From positions 593,807 through 647,707 of the forward strand of contig BLXT01002238.1 in the NCBI GenBank assembly GCA_019648995.1: 53,901 bases of DNA. The letters run 5' to 3'. Both the position numbers and the translations under genes were made by a program. Below, one piece after another: positions 1 through 14,600 of the stretch; position 1 is the first letter of the stretch; every line of letters begins with the position of its first letter. The stretch comes from Plakobranchus ocellatus (taxonomy: Eukaryota; Mollusca; Gastropoda; Plakobranchidae). Below the pieces are notes generated by a model that was given only the letters and a program-made list of their open reading frames with translations, did not search any database and had not been told where the DNA came from.

Positions 1-171
1 GGGGGGGGGAGGAGAGAGAGAGATAGGTGGGTTTTTTGTTTTTCTCCCGAGCCGATCCTACAATTGTTGGTATCAAAGAAACTTGAAGTGCCGACTATGT
101 ATTCAGTAGGCTTAAAACAGTTAAAAGATCCTGACCCAGTGGGGACCCTGATGATTACACATTTAACCCAC
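1..171 (-). other. TOP1 intron 11 (partial)
   Basis: Intron sequence after the GTGGGT donor. It contains a G-run and a (GA)n stretch at 1-23 that mark a simple repeat at the window edge. Nothing else is recognised. Confidence 0.8.
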
Positions 172-316
172 CTTCAGTTTGGAAGCAGCATTGAGCATGA
201 CATATTTGGTAGCTCCCTGGATGTTTTCAGTCCAGCTTGCCAGCCAAGTAACAGTGTTGTCATGACGAACCTCTTTCCACTTGTGGCCTGCTGGAGGTTC
301 TGGGATCTTGGAATCT
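172..316 (-). CDS. TOP1: TOP1 exon 11: core
   Basis: 145 nt after a TTACTAG acceptor. It encodes [20 protein letters not shown], then [14 protein letters not shown] and [14 protein letters not shown], before GTGGGT. It matches the vertebrate [28 protein letters not shown] segment. The next exon lies outside the window. Confidence 0.98.
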
Positions 317-3300
317 CTAGTAAGCAGATACAAAGACAAAGACCATATAATCTAAAAGTTCTGCAAACAAAAAATGTGCAAACTTTACAATAATTTGAAT
401 TCAGAAATAAATAATGGTTGTAAATGAAAAATTAAAAAAAAAGAGATTAAAAATAATGAAGTTGCATCATAATGGATTCAGGTGATTTCAAAAAGCCACA
501 TGATTTAAAAACAAAAACAAAACCGAAAAAAAAAATTTGTGAGATACATTTTGAACAGCATCAGACTTTGATCGCTTGGACATTCAATCTATGCCTTTAT
601 TAGGTACCCCAAACCAATTTTGCCTCTGCCTTGTGCAGGCACACCCTGTATGTCATAATTCTAAAATAGTATCAATGGTTGCAGAATTCAAGTATTGTAT
701 CAACTGGAAAAATATTGAAAAAAAGAAACCACTTCCACTTTCAGTACAAAAATAAAACTAGGAAGAGGTAAAAGTGAAAGTTCAGCGCAAACAAAAGTGA
801 AATAAAGTCTACATTCACCCTACGCAAAGTAAAAAAAAATCATAATTTTGAACTGAAATTGGTCTTCAAAACGTAATGTGTAATTTTGGCTTCAAAAACA
901 TTAATAAGTTTTCTTGTGATGATTGGCAGTTTCGTATGATTTTTCAGAAACAATAAGAAGCTCTGAAAATAGAAATCTGCTAAAAATATATCAAGGCCAT
1001 TTAATGCATCAGCATCTACTAAACTGTAATAATGAGGGTCATGGAAAAAAATTAAGCATTATTTTTTAAAACTTTTCCTGCATACAGCAAATTTTGTAAT
1101 TTTCAACTTTTTTTTAGTCCTGCCCCTTGAAACATGAGCCCAGGCACTGATTAAACAAGACCAATAAATATTCATGCAGCCCTATTAACTCCCTAGAATG
1201 GGCTTTTCAAAAGAGGGACTTAGTTCTATCGAAAGCTAATATAAATTAAAGAATAGAATAATCTGCTTAAACTTTCATTGAGAGTAAACAAGCATAATTT
1301 TTTTATTGTAAAAAGAAATGTGTATTAAAAGTTATAGAAAAGAATGAAAATATGCTACGTTGACTTAGAGTAAGATTAAGAAAGGCCTAGATTAATGCTC
1401 TAATTCTACAGACATTTTTTCGAACATTTTCCGCACGATGGGCTACACTTTTTCAGCAGTAAAACCTATCATTTAAAAAAAATAGTCAGAGAAGTACGGA
1501 ATTTCATGTATTGTATTTGTAGTTCTACTAAACTACGCCTACTGAGAAATGATATCAAGAAATGTCTCTATAGTTTAAGAAATACAGTATCTAATCTAGA
1601 TTTATGAACAATTCAATATCTCGAAGTAATAATTTTAATTGTTTATAGGTTACACAAGTGAGTTAGGCCGAAGAAAAGAAGCCTACATATGACAGATGAA
1701 ATTTTTATAATGCAAATACAAATATTAACCCCATACCCGATTTTTAAAACCGATTTCAATTGATGTATTTTTAAGAGCATTTTAGAAATAAGAAAGCGAC
1801 ATTTATGATTGAACCCAAAATCTCTTCTAGGTAACATTGCAACATTGAAATTAAATTGCACTTTTACACTTTACTTTTATTCAAATTTAAAGCCCGCCCT
1901 CTACAAATTTCTATGCAGCTAGAGCTGAATTTTTTTTAAGCAGTTACGTTAGCAGTTTGTTTTTCTCTCTTTTTTTTTTTTTAAAATAATGTGTAATCAA
2001 TGGTTGGGCAGAAGTAGGGATTTACAAAGGGGTGGTTTCTAAAATTATTATGATCGATAAATTTTTTCACAGTAGATGTAAGATAAGAGGTTTGTTTTTA
2101 ATTTTATGCATACATGTAAATTATTGTTTAAGTTAAATAAATGAAATTTCTCTAACAAGTAATAATTATTTCTATACATGTATTTATATTGTCACTTGGA
2201 AAGAAATACGAAGTAGGATAGCTTCGTTTAATAATGTGTGTGAATGCACTGCTGAATATACCAAAAAAAAAAAAAAAAAAACCTAAAAAAACAAGCAAGC
2301 AAACTAAAAAACAAAACGATAGCAACAACAACACTATCCACAAAATTAATAATAATAATAATAATAATAATAATGATAAACAATACAGTTTATGGACAAT
2401 CTGAACAAATTTGTCCATACTTCAAAGGCTTGATGAGATGCTGCAATTCTGAACATCTAAATGATATAAGCCTGTTTTTATTTGGTAAATGTTTAAGAGA
2501 AATTAAAAAAAAAAAATACACATCTTTTTAAGTTAAAAAAAAAGGAAGATTTCCAAAACACTGTAGAAGGTATAAAATCTTAAATTTGCAGCTTCAACCA
2601 GTAAACGACCTGTTATTTCACAGTATCTCCCCATTGTTTTTAAATTCTATAATGAGGCTGGATTTACAACGAATGGATTTTTTAAAATTATGTAGTACAC
2701 CTTATGAAATGTCTTTAATCTAAACTTATCTAGACGTGTAGATACTAAATCTAGTTAAGGGGCAATGGAAATACAATAAATATTTCGATACAAATTAGCA
2801 CACCTGTTAAAATAAAACTTCTATGTTTTAAAACTAAGCAAATTATTAAATAAGCCGGAGCCAAACTAGCTCTCCCTTTTTTTGGGTTCAGGGGGAGGCA
2901 ATTTGCCCAAATTGTGTTTCATAGCCAAAAAAATACCACTAAGTGAGGAACAAACACAAGCATCTCTTGAAGTAAAAAAATATAGGTTTAAAAGAAAGAG
3001 AAAAGGAGCCTCCATCGCTATTGCCTAAGAAGAAAAAAAAGTTAAATAATGAAAATTGTGGCCAATAAAAGATAAAATTATTCTGAATCTTGCAAAAGGC
3101 TCTTTATAAAAAATATGCATCGCATACTGAGTAAAACATTTTCTTTCCTTGTGGTTGAAAAAATTTAATAGGCCGATTGATTTTTTTTCAGGGTGTAATT
3201 AGCCATGTACAATAAATAAGAGTTGGAAGTTGACACCTTTTTATCGAATTTTTGCACAATTTTATGTCACTGGCTGCACTTTCTGTGATGCCTAATATTA

Positions 3301-6300
3301 AAAATCCTACTTTAAAATACTGTAAATGACAGTATACACAAAAAGAAAATAGATTTTGTATAACCATAAGATAGTCAAAGAATAATGTGATGTCATTCAT
3401 GTCATGCTTTCACTAATGCTCTCTTTTTTTTTGTCAAGAATTATAGACCCAGGAAGAAACATACACTTCAAAGTCTGAGGTGACAGTATCTTCCTGATGT
3501 CCCTCATTGTAAGCATTGAAAAAATAATGTAGTTGCTGGAAACTTACTTGCTACAGTTGATGATAACATCTTCAGGATTGACACGTTTCTTCAGCATGCC
3601 TTGTTTGGGGTGGTCACCACGACCACGAAACAAACTAGGGGGCTCAATTTTAAAGTTGCCAATTTTTTCCACATGCTTATCAATCTTACAGTAGCCATAG
3701 ATCTGGACAATTTCTTCATTTTCTTTCTTGATGGCCTGTTAAAAAGAAAGCAATTGTCTTATTACAATCATCCTCTGTTTTGTAAATTAGAATGCAAACA
3801 AAAATTAAAATCATATTCCATGCAGTTACTCTTTCATTTTACAAATTCTTTAATCATTTGCTACTGACAACTCGAGCACCTGCAAATGAAGAAATAAACA
3901 CAGAAAAATCGTAGTAGCCTTGAGGCGCATTGGAAGCCTATTAGGAAATAAAGCATTTTACTGAAAGCTCATGTTTGCCTACCTGTTTTTCTTCTTTTGA
4001 TAAATTTTTCCTTTCTTCTGATTTCTTCTTGAAATGATCCAAGATTTCTGTAAAGTTACATTTCTTTAAGTCAGTGATCTTTGCTTTTTCCTCATCTGTC
4101 ATCACCTGGAAGAACAGATTTCAAGTTATTAACACGCACTTTTAAACCTCTGCTTAATTTCAAAGCTCCTTGATAAGGAACTTAGCTTTATCCTGCTCAG
4201 CCACCAAACATAAATGCAACCTTTCAAGACAGATAATAAATAGATCCGCAAAAACAAAGAAATTCATAACACATTCAAAAAAATGATTTTGTGAACATTC
4301 AAACCTTATTTCAAAGTCTGATTTAACTCAAAATTGGAACTAGTACAATTTTGAAAACATTTTATTTAGTCTGCTACTGAAATACAGAAATCATATTTTC
4401 CGGGTTTATCTTCACTTGAGGCTGTGCAAATATCATACAAACTCTGTAGAAAAGCTAATATAGATCAAATTCTCTAAAAACTTTTTTTAAATGTGGGCAA
4501 GTTTTCAATTTCGATATATAATTGATTTGTGAGTTCCCAAGCAGAATTCTATCCCTTCATGATGCGATGAATCTTTTGGAAAATAGTAGGTACCCTTAAC
4601 CAAATTTTCATATTGACATGGTGTATTTATTTTTACCTTTCAGCCTGAAAAACCATTCAATTTGGTGTAGTGCCTTGTTGCACCAGATCATTTTAGTTGC
4701 TTTTTTTTTTTTGTTTTGTTTTGTTTTTTAAACTTGAAAATTGAGGCTAGTCACTTTGGACTGCGGCAAGATCAAGGTTATTAATATTGTTTTGATGTTA
4801 TTGTTAGATCTACATAAAAAATTCAAAGCCATAGACATTTACAACTTTAAGATGATAGGTTGCTTTGTTGTCAATTGCAGACCTGCCAACCTCAAAAAAG
4901 TGTTTCAGGGACACCAAGGTCCATTTTCAGGGACACACACGCAGGCATGCGCGCAAAAAAAAAAAAAAAAAAAACAACAACAAACAAAACAAAAAACAAC
5001 TGGCAGACAGCATTTTAGTGCTTAACAAACAACTTTAAGTTTGAAGATTCATATGTAACCTGATTATACAGCACATTATACAACAAACCTCCTGAAAGTG
5101 GATGATCATTGAATCGCAGCACAATCCCTTTTCTAGGTTCCCTCAAAATAAGCAACTGCCAGAGCTAACTGGTTTGATGTCATAATAATAGTTGGCAAGA
5201 TACAAAATTAGTTTTGTGTAAGCAGCCAGCAAGTGATGGTGGTGCAAGAAGAAACTGTTATGATGAGGCAGTTACAATGCTTGATACTCAGGCTCGCAGG
5301 ATACAAAACTCTTTGAGTAGGTAGCTAGACAATTTGAAGCCATGCTAGTGCAAGTAAAAACTGGTTTAAAGCTCTTGGTTGATTGAAAATGTGTCCACCA
5401 TTTTGTCTGCGATCATATTTCATGAGGTGATCTATCTAGCAATGTGCCTCTCTTGCTCTTCATTTTCTCTGTTGTGATTATGACTCACATCCATATATAT
5501 CATAATATGGATAAATTCTATTCACACTGAAGTATTCTTTATCCTTGTTTTAATGACAGATTTTTGGAGGTTTTTTTTTTAAGGCCAGGCTAATCCTTCA
5601 AAATATTTTTACAATGCTTTGGTTGTCCTTAGGAATGTATACACTTGGTTATTTGAAAGTGCCTTTATGTAAACCAGTGAAATAACTAATGAAGTATACA
5701 TTTGCCTGTAAAATTTAGACCTATAAATGAGGACAAGACAATATTTTTTTATGCCGACACTAGATCAAGATAAAATTTTAGATAGTAAGTATCCGAATTT
5801 TTTCATTAAGTAGGCCTAAGTACGAAGAGTAGTGGGAGGGCCTAAATCAAATAAGACATCCTTTGGATAAATTTGAAAAACATCATTGTATTTGGTGTGA
5901 CTGTTTAAAATTTGATGAAATAAAGGCCTATCTTAAGCTTGTACTTTAATCTAGGCCTAATTTCTAAGAAAAAAAAGAAAGGCTCTCCTGTGTGAACTTT
6001 CCATCCTCTCTGTTGTTCTAAACACAGGCCTAAATATTTTTACAAATTCGCAAAGATCTAACAGGGTCAAAAACTTCACTGATGATATAGATCTATATCT
6101 AGATCGAGGTGCACCTACTCTTCAAGCCTATCTATCACAAAAATAAATTATGGCTAACATAGGTCTGTATATTTAATATAAATCAAAACCTAGCTCTAGA
6201 ATAAAGGTTGAGAGTACTCTCATCATCACAATTGCAAGATTAAATAGACCTTGATCTAGACCTAATGTGCGGTTCTAGAAATTATACTTCATTAGAAAAA

Positions 6301-9300
6301 AATGCACAAAGTATCAAGTTCAACATTAACTCAAGACTATTCACAGAGAAAATGCTACAGATCTAGCTCTTTCTCAGTTATGTTGTTACCATTAATAACA
6401 CTCCTAAAGCAAGTGGACGAAACTCACACAGATAATTAACGGTAACGTAAAACCATAGGACTTCTAAATAGTAATGCTACTTTCACATCTACGATCAGGG
6501 AAAAAGTGAAAAAAAGAATTGTGCACAGAAATGAAACTGGCGCCTAATGCATTATTTTCAAAAGCTGATACTGATAAAGAGAGAGGGCGATAGTGAAGCA
6601 GTATCATTATTAGATGTATTGATATAAATACTGAAGGCCCGAAAAAAGAAAACGGAAATTAAAAGAAATGCACCTTTATTTGCGGAAGAGGATATAAATG
6701 GAAAATTTAAAATCGGGATAAATTTTTTTTCAAGACACTTATATCAAATGCAAGATTGCGGGACAGACACTCATTTTCCGGGATTGTCCTGCAGTTTGCA
6801 GGACAGTTGGCAGGTCTGCAATTGCTTATTCAGTCTTAAGCTTTCGCTTATTGTATAATCACATTTTAAAGTTTTAGGCCAGATTTATGGCTGCTTATTA
6901 GATTGACTGGTTTTATTTTCAATAATAAAGATGCAAAGCATCATCTAAAGCAATAAAAACACACCCTTGCACTTTTAAAGCTTATTTGAAAATCTAGCTA
7001 AGGGATCTCAGGGTGAATGTGAACAGCCTCTGATTATTTCATAAGCTGTTTTCGAAAAAATGAGCTTAATCACTGACGAGCTGAGCTAGTGTTATAAGCA
7101 AAGAAATGCATATAGATCTTCACTGCTCAATGACCAGATATCAGATTATGACTGTTGAAGCAAATTAAAGAGTAGTAACTTTAGTGTTAAGCCTATGGAC
7201 CATCCTGCTCTTTAATTTATTAATCAGTGGCAGGGAACACAGACAAGCCAGTTTGGGAGCCTAGACATAAATCTACACCCTGTAGAAACATAACAAAATA
7301 GAAAATGAAAATAGCATAATGTCAATGCTATTCCGCTTTGATAGTAGTCACAGCATAGCCTGCAAATAATGAACAGATCAGGCAACAAGATTCTTGGGTC
7401 AAATGTTCATTTATCATTTTTCTTAAAGTCACATATTTGTTTTTAATGTTTGACAAAAACAAAAGGAACAACGAGAATTACAAAATCAGACATTACATGA
7501 AGAATATCTAAGCATGCGCAGTAAAATACAAAAAAAGAAAGCTTCAGCAAGGCTGGCCACATTCAAAATAAAAGTGTAAACAAAACACCTCATTTCAATA
7601 ACATTACACATAACAAGAAAAATCATATTTTCCTCTCACAAAACTCTAAATGCCTATTTTCAACCACACCATATTTTTATTACAATAAATTGTATGGGTT
7701 TGCAAGTCTCAGATATTGATTCAGTCTCATGTCTCTCCAGGTTCCAGTCTAAGATTATATGCTTGTTAAAAAAAAGAAAAGAAAAAGAATAAAGGATAAG
7801 CAAAGGAAAATAGATTTGCGGCAATGATCTGTTTCAGTGAGGAAGTAGAAAGTTTGTTTTAATTAGGTTTATGCATAATCAATACACTATTTAACATTAT
7901 CAAGTCAGATCCCTTATGAGCTTTGGGAGGGTTACTTCAGAAAAGCCAAAATAAAATTCACAGCTGCTCACTAGAGTTCAAATCTACCGCAAAACAATTA
8001 CAACTTTGAAAACCTATGTTCACCAAAGTTTTGATCAGCTAGAATATTAGGAGCCAATTTGCCTTTGACAATTTTGTACAAGAGTTTGTTTAGAAAAATC
8101 ACCACAGTCAAAAGTGAGAAGTTGAGACTGTCCCTCTACAATAGCTTAGCCCTTACCTTCCTCCAATCCTTCATGAAGTTGGTGTTAAATACATCACGAG
8201 TTGTGTAGTCATGATCAAGCATACGACCATAGAATGTAGCTACTTCTTCTGTGTCAGGAGTCAACTCCATGGGCTTTCCTGAAAATCATATAAACAGGAG
8301 CTCAATTCAATACAAAAATTAACACATTCCACAGGACGCATTTAAGCGACCAGCTATCTTGCGACAAAACAATTGTTAGAATACTGTCTCTTGCGCGCCT
8401 GTGTACTTCTATTTGTTTTGACCTATTTCCTAAGGTTTTGAAGCTTCCCCACAAATTTTTTCATGAAGATAGGATGCGTTTTGAGAAAATTATGACAAAA
8501 TTTGTCAGATTCTGAAGTTGCCAAGGGCAACAGGCATGTAAAGGGTGTTGAGTTTGATGGTGGGAGAGATGATTCGTGGCTACATTTGATGAAAATAACT
8601 CAGATTGGTCTGAAAGTGAAAGTGAAAGTCCAACTTCTAGGTCTAGACCTAGATCTAGGCCTGAGTTGAGTACGCAGCATTGAAAGGGAGTGTGGCCCAA
8701 CAGCTGATCGCAACACTGACACTGACACCACAACACACTATCGGTGGGAAGCCTATGAACTAGATAATCTGTTTGAATCTGACTAAAATGGTTTGGATTG
8801 GATTATTTTATTTAGTGGTAAGTCAAATTCTGTCGTCAAGTTGCAATTTTCCAAGTATTATACATATAACAAACACTGAACAAAACAAACAAGTGCAACA
8901 AAAAAAAATGACAAACAAGAAATACATGATCTTTGGAATTTTGTTGAGCTCCTGCATTCTTTCAGCCATAAATTTGGATGCATTATGTTTCCTTCTTTGT
9001 TGGCAAAGCCTGGTCAAAAATTTTCAAGACTTTATTCTTTCCTTATTTCTTCTCAAGATCCAAAGAAATAATTTTCAATGATTTTCAACATTTAGCTCAC
9101 TTTCACCCTGAATATCATGGGTCATATCACTCAAATTCACAAAACAAAAGATGTCATACAAAAGCTTGTTCATTTTCCTAACTGCCCTGTAAATATTACA
9201 TTGTAAGGTCAAGCACAACCAGAGAAATAATTTTTTTTTTGTAAAACACCCTCGTTTTTCTGAATCCTGCCTTGGAGCATGTGGACTGTAGAAAAACTAT

Positions 9301-11646
9301 AAAAACCGGTTGTAGAAGAAAAGTGTAAAGGCAGTTATAAAATCATGAAAAAAAAGTTTTTTGGGAACATCACAATTTTAAAATGCAAGTCTCAAATCAA
9401 CTGCCTCTCCTTGCAGACATGCCTACCCTTGAACATTTTTTGGAGGAACATCAAGGGCAAAAATACAGAACATTATATAAAAAAAGCGGAACAAACCTGA
9501 ATATGACGGGAACTGACGCTGGTTAAACAAAAAAATTAACACGCAATTTAACTTAGTTCTAATTAATATAGTGTACCTTTAGGATAGGGGAGAGTGTAGA
9601 GGATATCAGTTCCTGTCTAAATCGGCACAAACACTAAGTCAACATGCTTAATGTTTAGCCTCCGTGCATACACATTCCAATGTGTTTACATGAATGTTGA
9701 GCCACTCGGCCCTAGATTAACGACATTATGAAAAGAACATTTGCCCTTAAAATTTTCATTCTACTCATACTGCAAAGGCTTGTTTAACTTTAGGTCACTT
9801 ATTCAATATTACCATTGGAATTCAATTTTATTACCTTTTCTCAAATAGAAAATTCCTTTCAACATTTCTTATTATATCCCTAAAACGAAGAATGCCTTGA
9901 TGCATTCTTTTCGAATACAATGCTGTCCTAATTTGTGTGTTGGGGCTTCTGTATAGAGCAATGTCCTTTCGGTCATATTGAAGAGACGTAGACTTATCGA
10001 AGATACGCAAGCCTGATTGTATTATATTAAGTTCTAAATCTATGGATATATATATATATATATATATATATATCTGATTTAGCAATTCTTAGAAAATGGA
10101 GCAAGCAGGTTAGAAAATAATTGCTGTAGAAAGAGCAGGTATAGACAAAAAAATATATAAATAAATAAAAAGACATAGAAATTTATCAAAGGGGATTATG
10201 GCTGTCTTTTTTTGAGATACGCTAGAGAGGAGTACAGATAGTAGTGTTACTAGTAATAGCAACAGCAATAATAGTAGAAGTACATATGTTAGGGCATAAT
10301 GAGTTTGTCTAAATGTAGTTGCTTGGTGTTTTTATCCAGTTTAACCTGTTTGTGATTTCATTGTGAGAAGCCAATGCTGTGTTGTGTTAAGTTGTCCTTG
10401 TTGTGTGGTGAGAGTGAATAGTGTTATGTTCTTAACGTTGAATGTTAATGTTCGCGAATTAAGTCAGTTGTAATTTTGCTGTGCTATTGAGCGGAGGGAT
10501 GCCTCAATTTTATTCTTGTGAAGTAAGAAATGTAGTTTCCTATTTTTGCTCAATTTTAAAAAGTTCGATTTCCGCTGCTGCTGTTCTGTTTCCTGGCGTA
10601 TCCTGAGCTACTGGTCCTTCCTGGTCAGTGCGTGACCTGTATGCTGTGCTGACATCTTGTCCTAATACCTGTCAGCTTCACATCATTGGATTTTTCTCCG
10701 TATTCTGTCTATGTCTTGCCCGTCAACTCCACGTCATTGGACATATTCAATTTGTCATCATTGGACTTCAACTGAACCGGTTTCCTTTTATTATTATTAC
10801 TTTAATTGGCTGCTTGATATTAGTGAGTATTGTACATCTATTGGAACAGCAGCACACAAACGGCGACAACAGCAATAGGCTCAGCAACACCAGGACCAGC
10901 AAAATCAGGATCGGCAATATCAGTAGTTTGAGGGTTGCTCGAAAGTTCGATAATTATTATTATCACGCTCATAGAACTTATAAAGAATTAAAAACTAAAG
11001 GACGCGCGAGGGTGCCATAAACAAGTAAGGATTTTCTTGAAGAAAATCTGACAATAGTTCATCTCAAAATACAATTCATAATTTTATCCTTCTCTGGAAC
11101 ATCTCATGAAAGCTCATCTCTTAGTACACCTTTAATAATATAAATCTCTCTAAACGCTGTATATGCAGGTCGTTACTCAGAGATTTCTTCTTTAAATATC
11201 AGAAAAATCTGCTTATGTTATACAACTTATACAACTTAAACTTTAATAATAAGATCCAAGCTACAACCTTCTGAGCTCTTGAAATCGAACTCCTTAAAAT
11301 TGAGCGAAAATAGAAAACTACGTTTCTTACTTCACAAGAATAACATTGAGGCAACCCTCCGCTCAATAGCACAGCAAAATTACAAGTGACTAAATTCGCG
11401 AACATTAACATCATAACACTATTCACTCTCACCACACAACAAGGACAACTCAACTCAACACAGCATTGGCTTCTCACTATGAAATCACAAACAAGTTAAA
11501 CTGGATAAAAACACCAAGCAACTACATTTAGACAAACTCGCACGAACAAACTCATTATGCCCTAACAACATGTACCAGCTTTCATTGTGGCAGTAGAAGT
11601 AGTGGTTGTGGTGAAGGCAGCAGCTGCAGCTGAAACAGTAGTAAAC

Positions 11647-11696
<50 letters not shown>

Positions 11697-14600
11697 AAAG
11701 ACAGAATTTAAAAAAAAGAAAGGAGTATTTTAAAAAATCAAAGTAAAAGGAGTTCTTATAAGTGAAGTGACAGAGGTAAAAAGAATGAAAGAGGGTTCTT
11801 TGCTTGCAGGAAGAAGAGTCAATGGCATATATATGTTAGCTATGTGATTTTATGCCGACATGGTAGTTTTAAGTGTAACCAAAGGGCATTATCAACATTA
11901 CAAAAACACCAAAAATAAAGTAGTCAGTAACCTATGTAACCTATGCGTCATTGAGAAGAAAAAAAACAAACAAATTGATTCTTCCCCTGAATAGAGCCCT
12001 CCACGCAAACGGTCATATTTCAAGTAATTTTATGTACCCCTGTTCATGTTTGACCCACATAAAAACCAATACAATACAAGCACCTCTTTGTTTAATTAGG
12101 ACTCTGTGTATAAAAATTTCATGGAAATCAATGTGACATACAAGAACTAGATACATTTTGAAGTATGTTTTAAGAATTGCAAAAATCCATGCTAGAAAAA
12201 GATACATAGCAACTAAGTAAAGAAAAAATGTAAAACTCTTTCCCCAATCAGATTATGTCTAATCCAATGATAATATGCAAAATTAAAAGACTTCAGGTGG
12301 TGCTTCCCTTGACAAAATTCTCTTTTCTTCCCATAATATATCTAATATACAAATATGAAACGTTAAAAAGCCTACCATCATAATAAAATCTGACATTCTT
12401 CGGCAAAGGCTCATATTTGGGAGCGAAAACAGGGCCTTTGTGCTCCAAGAAATCCCATTTGATATTGGTGTCTTCACGCTGTTCCTCCCACCTAGGTTTA
12501 AAAAAACAAAGAAGAAGAAGTGCTTCAGTACTTATTAAGATCTCAAGTCAACAACAAATACAGTATTTATCTTCACTTATATGCATCAAAAATGATCTCA
12601 CCCTTTGCAGCTAACATTAAACATTGTTTTTTCTTCTGTTGATATTTTTCAGGAGTCATTTCTCTTCATGTCTCTTCAGAGACATTGAAAAGACTTTTTT
12701 TTTTTGTTTCAATTGCAACTTACCATCTCCATACTTCCTGCTCTTCTTCACCTTTCTTTTTCTTTTTTGGAGGCTCATCTGATGTTTCTTCTTTCTCTTT
12801 CTTGGTTTTCTTAGCCTTAAAATGAAAAAAAAAAAATCCAGCCAATTCACACACTATGAGATTCTTGTTCATAAATAAAAAGAGTTTAGAAGAAAGTATT
12901 CCATACATTCATACACTATGGGTGATAATGCGGAATAATGAAGTGGCCTTGGGTGCAGCAAGAGCCCCATCACATTCCCATTTTTATCTCTTTATATTCT
13001 ATTATTTAGTATAGAAGGTATTCTGAAAAGTCGGTCCATGAAATGGGGGCACGAAGGTGAAAAAAAAACATACTTGATGCACTTCACAATATGCTTTCTA
13101 TGCAAAAAGATAACTTAACATTACAATTTTAAGAAGAAAAAGATTTTTTTTTAAATCACCTCTGAAAAAATTCAGAGGTTTATGTTTATTATTTCACACA
13201 GTCCCGGGTATAACAATTCAAAACAAAATCCTTCTCTGGTGCCTAAAATGTACACATATCTGAATGCTCAAATGATTGGACAGTTGAAAAAATGCTTATT
13301 TTAAAATCTAGTGAAAGTGTGATGGGCTTTCAGTCAATGACTTGAATGTGAAAAGCATAATTATGTTGTGATGTGTTATGTTCATGGCAGTGAAATGCAA
13401 AAAAACAAAAAAGGTTATAATTTGTCACAAATTTGTTGAACATTTTTTTGGGAAAAGTCCTTAAATCTCATCTCATGTTTAGATAAATGTTTTGAAACCT
13501 TGCTTTTTCGGGAAATGAGAAAAAATATCAGTGCCTGCACAAAACATTCACAACAAAAAATAGGGGTTTAGAAGAACACATGTTTACTTACAAAATAAGT
13601 TATAGTGTGACTCTTAGATTTTATTTACGCAACATATTGTCATCTGAAATGTTTACAAACATTTCAAGAGGTTTGCATTGATATATTCCAAACAAACAAG
13701 TCATTTGATGACTAAAAACACAAAAAAGTTCTTTTTTTTTAGAGACAGCAAAAAATAAAGCTAGAAATTATTGGTTTCAGATTTACATGTTATACAATGT
13801 TTTGATTCTGATTTTATTTTTACCAAGATTTGAAAACAGAAAGAAAAGTTTAAATTGAAACAATGAAAATACAAACACTACTTTGTTGTGATAGTCATAA
13901 CGTCATGTCCTCCACACATTCACTTTTAATAAATCTACATCTGGAAATCTAGTTTATATACCTTTGCTTACTTCACAAGGTTGAGTTTCTTCCATTAAAA
14001 AAAAACTCTTAGTTTAGGCTATGTTTTTTTATATATACAAGAATCAAAATCTGCTCTTTTGATTTGGACATAATACTCACAGCACAATAGCTGTTGTAAG
14101 ATTTCTTTGTTTTCATGTGGAATCATTTTAGGTGGCTGCTCAGCTTAATTCTCCTTAGTAGGGCTTGAATAGTAGATGAACAAACGGTGTACAATGCAGT
14201 TTCCCCGAACATAACGCTTCTAAAAATGTCACAATAATAGGTTTAATTATCGGTACTTGACTTTTTTTGCTCATTTCCTGATGTCTGGGTTTTCAAATAT
14301 AAAATCAAATTGAGCGATACGGAAGTTTAATATAAAAAAAAAGCGAAAAAGTTGTGTATGTTCTAACTAGTGGACATAACAGATTCACGACAATTGAGAC
14401 GTGAATAAAATTCCGCCAAATTTCTCCATTAAATTATCTCTTTTAAAAAATGTAGCCCTCTAAGTGTGACCAAAGAAAAATTTCAAATATCTTTCATGTT
14501 AAATAAAATAATGAGAAAGTGTGATTTCATCTGTGTTTTTAGATCTACACTTAATTAGCTGGCATTTAATTGTAATTAATGAATCCACCTGTTTTTTTTG

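Larger units (their letters stand above)
8279..12375 (-). other. TOP1 intron 7
   Basis: Holds the long-TIR element 10289-11565, (TA)n at 10045-10073 and (GA)n at 11650-11692. Around 8560-8690 there is a short plus-strand coding-like frame rich in SESESES and RSRPRSRP, broken by stops, of unknown origin. The rest is plain AT-rich DNA. Confidence 0.6.

Noticed and set aside
64-393. 109-codon plus-strand ORF
   Set aside because: Lies antisense over TOP1 exon 11, whose splice sites and homology are clear.
2152-2418. Hydrophobic Leu/Phe-rich ORF
   Set aside because: Arises from poly-A and (AAT)n on the opposite strand.
8560-8760. Plus-strand frame with [20 protein letters not shown]
   Set aside because: Coding-like and possibly transposase-derived, but short, broken by stops and without a diagnostic motif.
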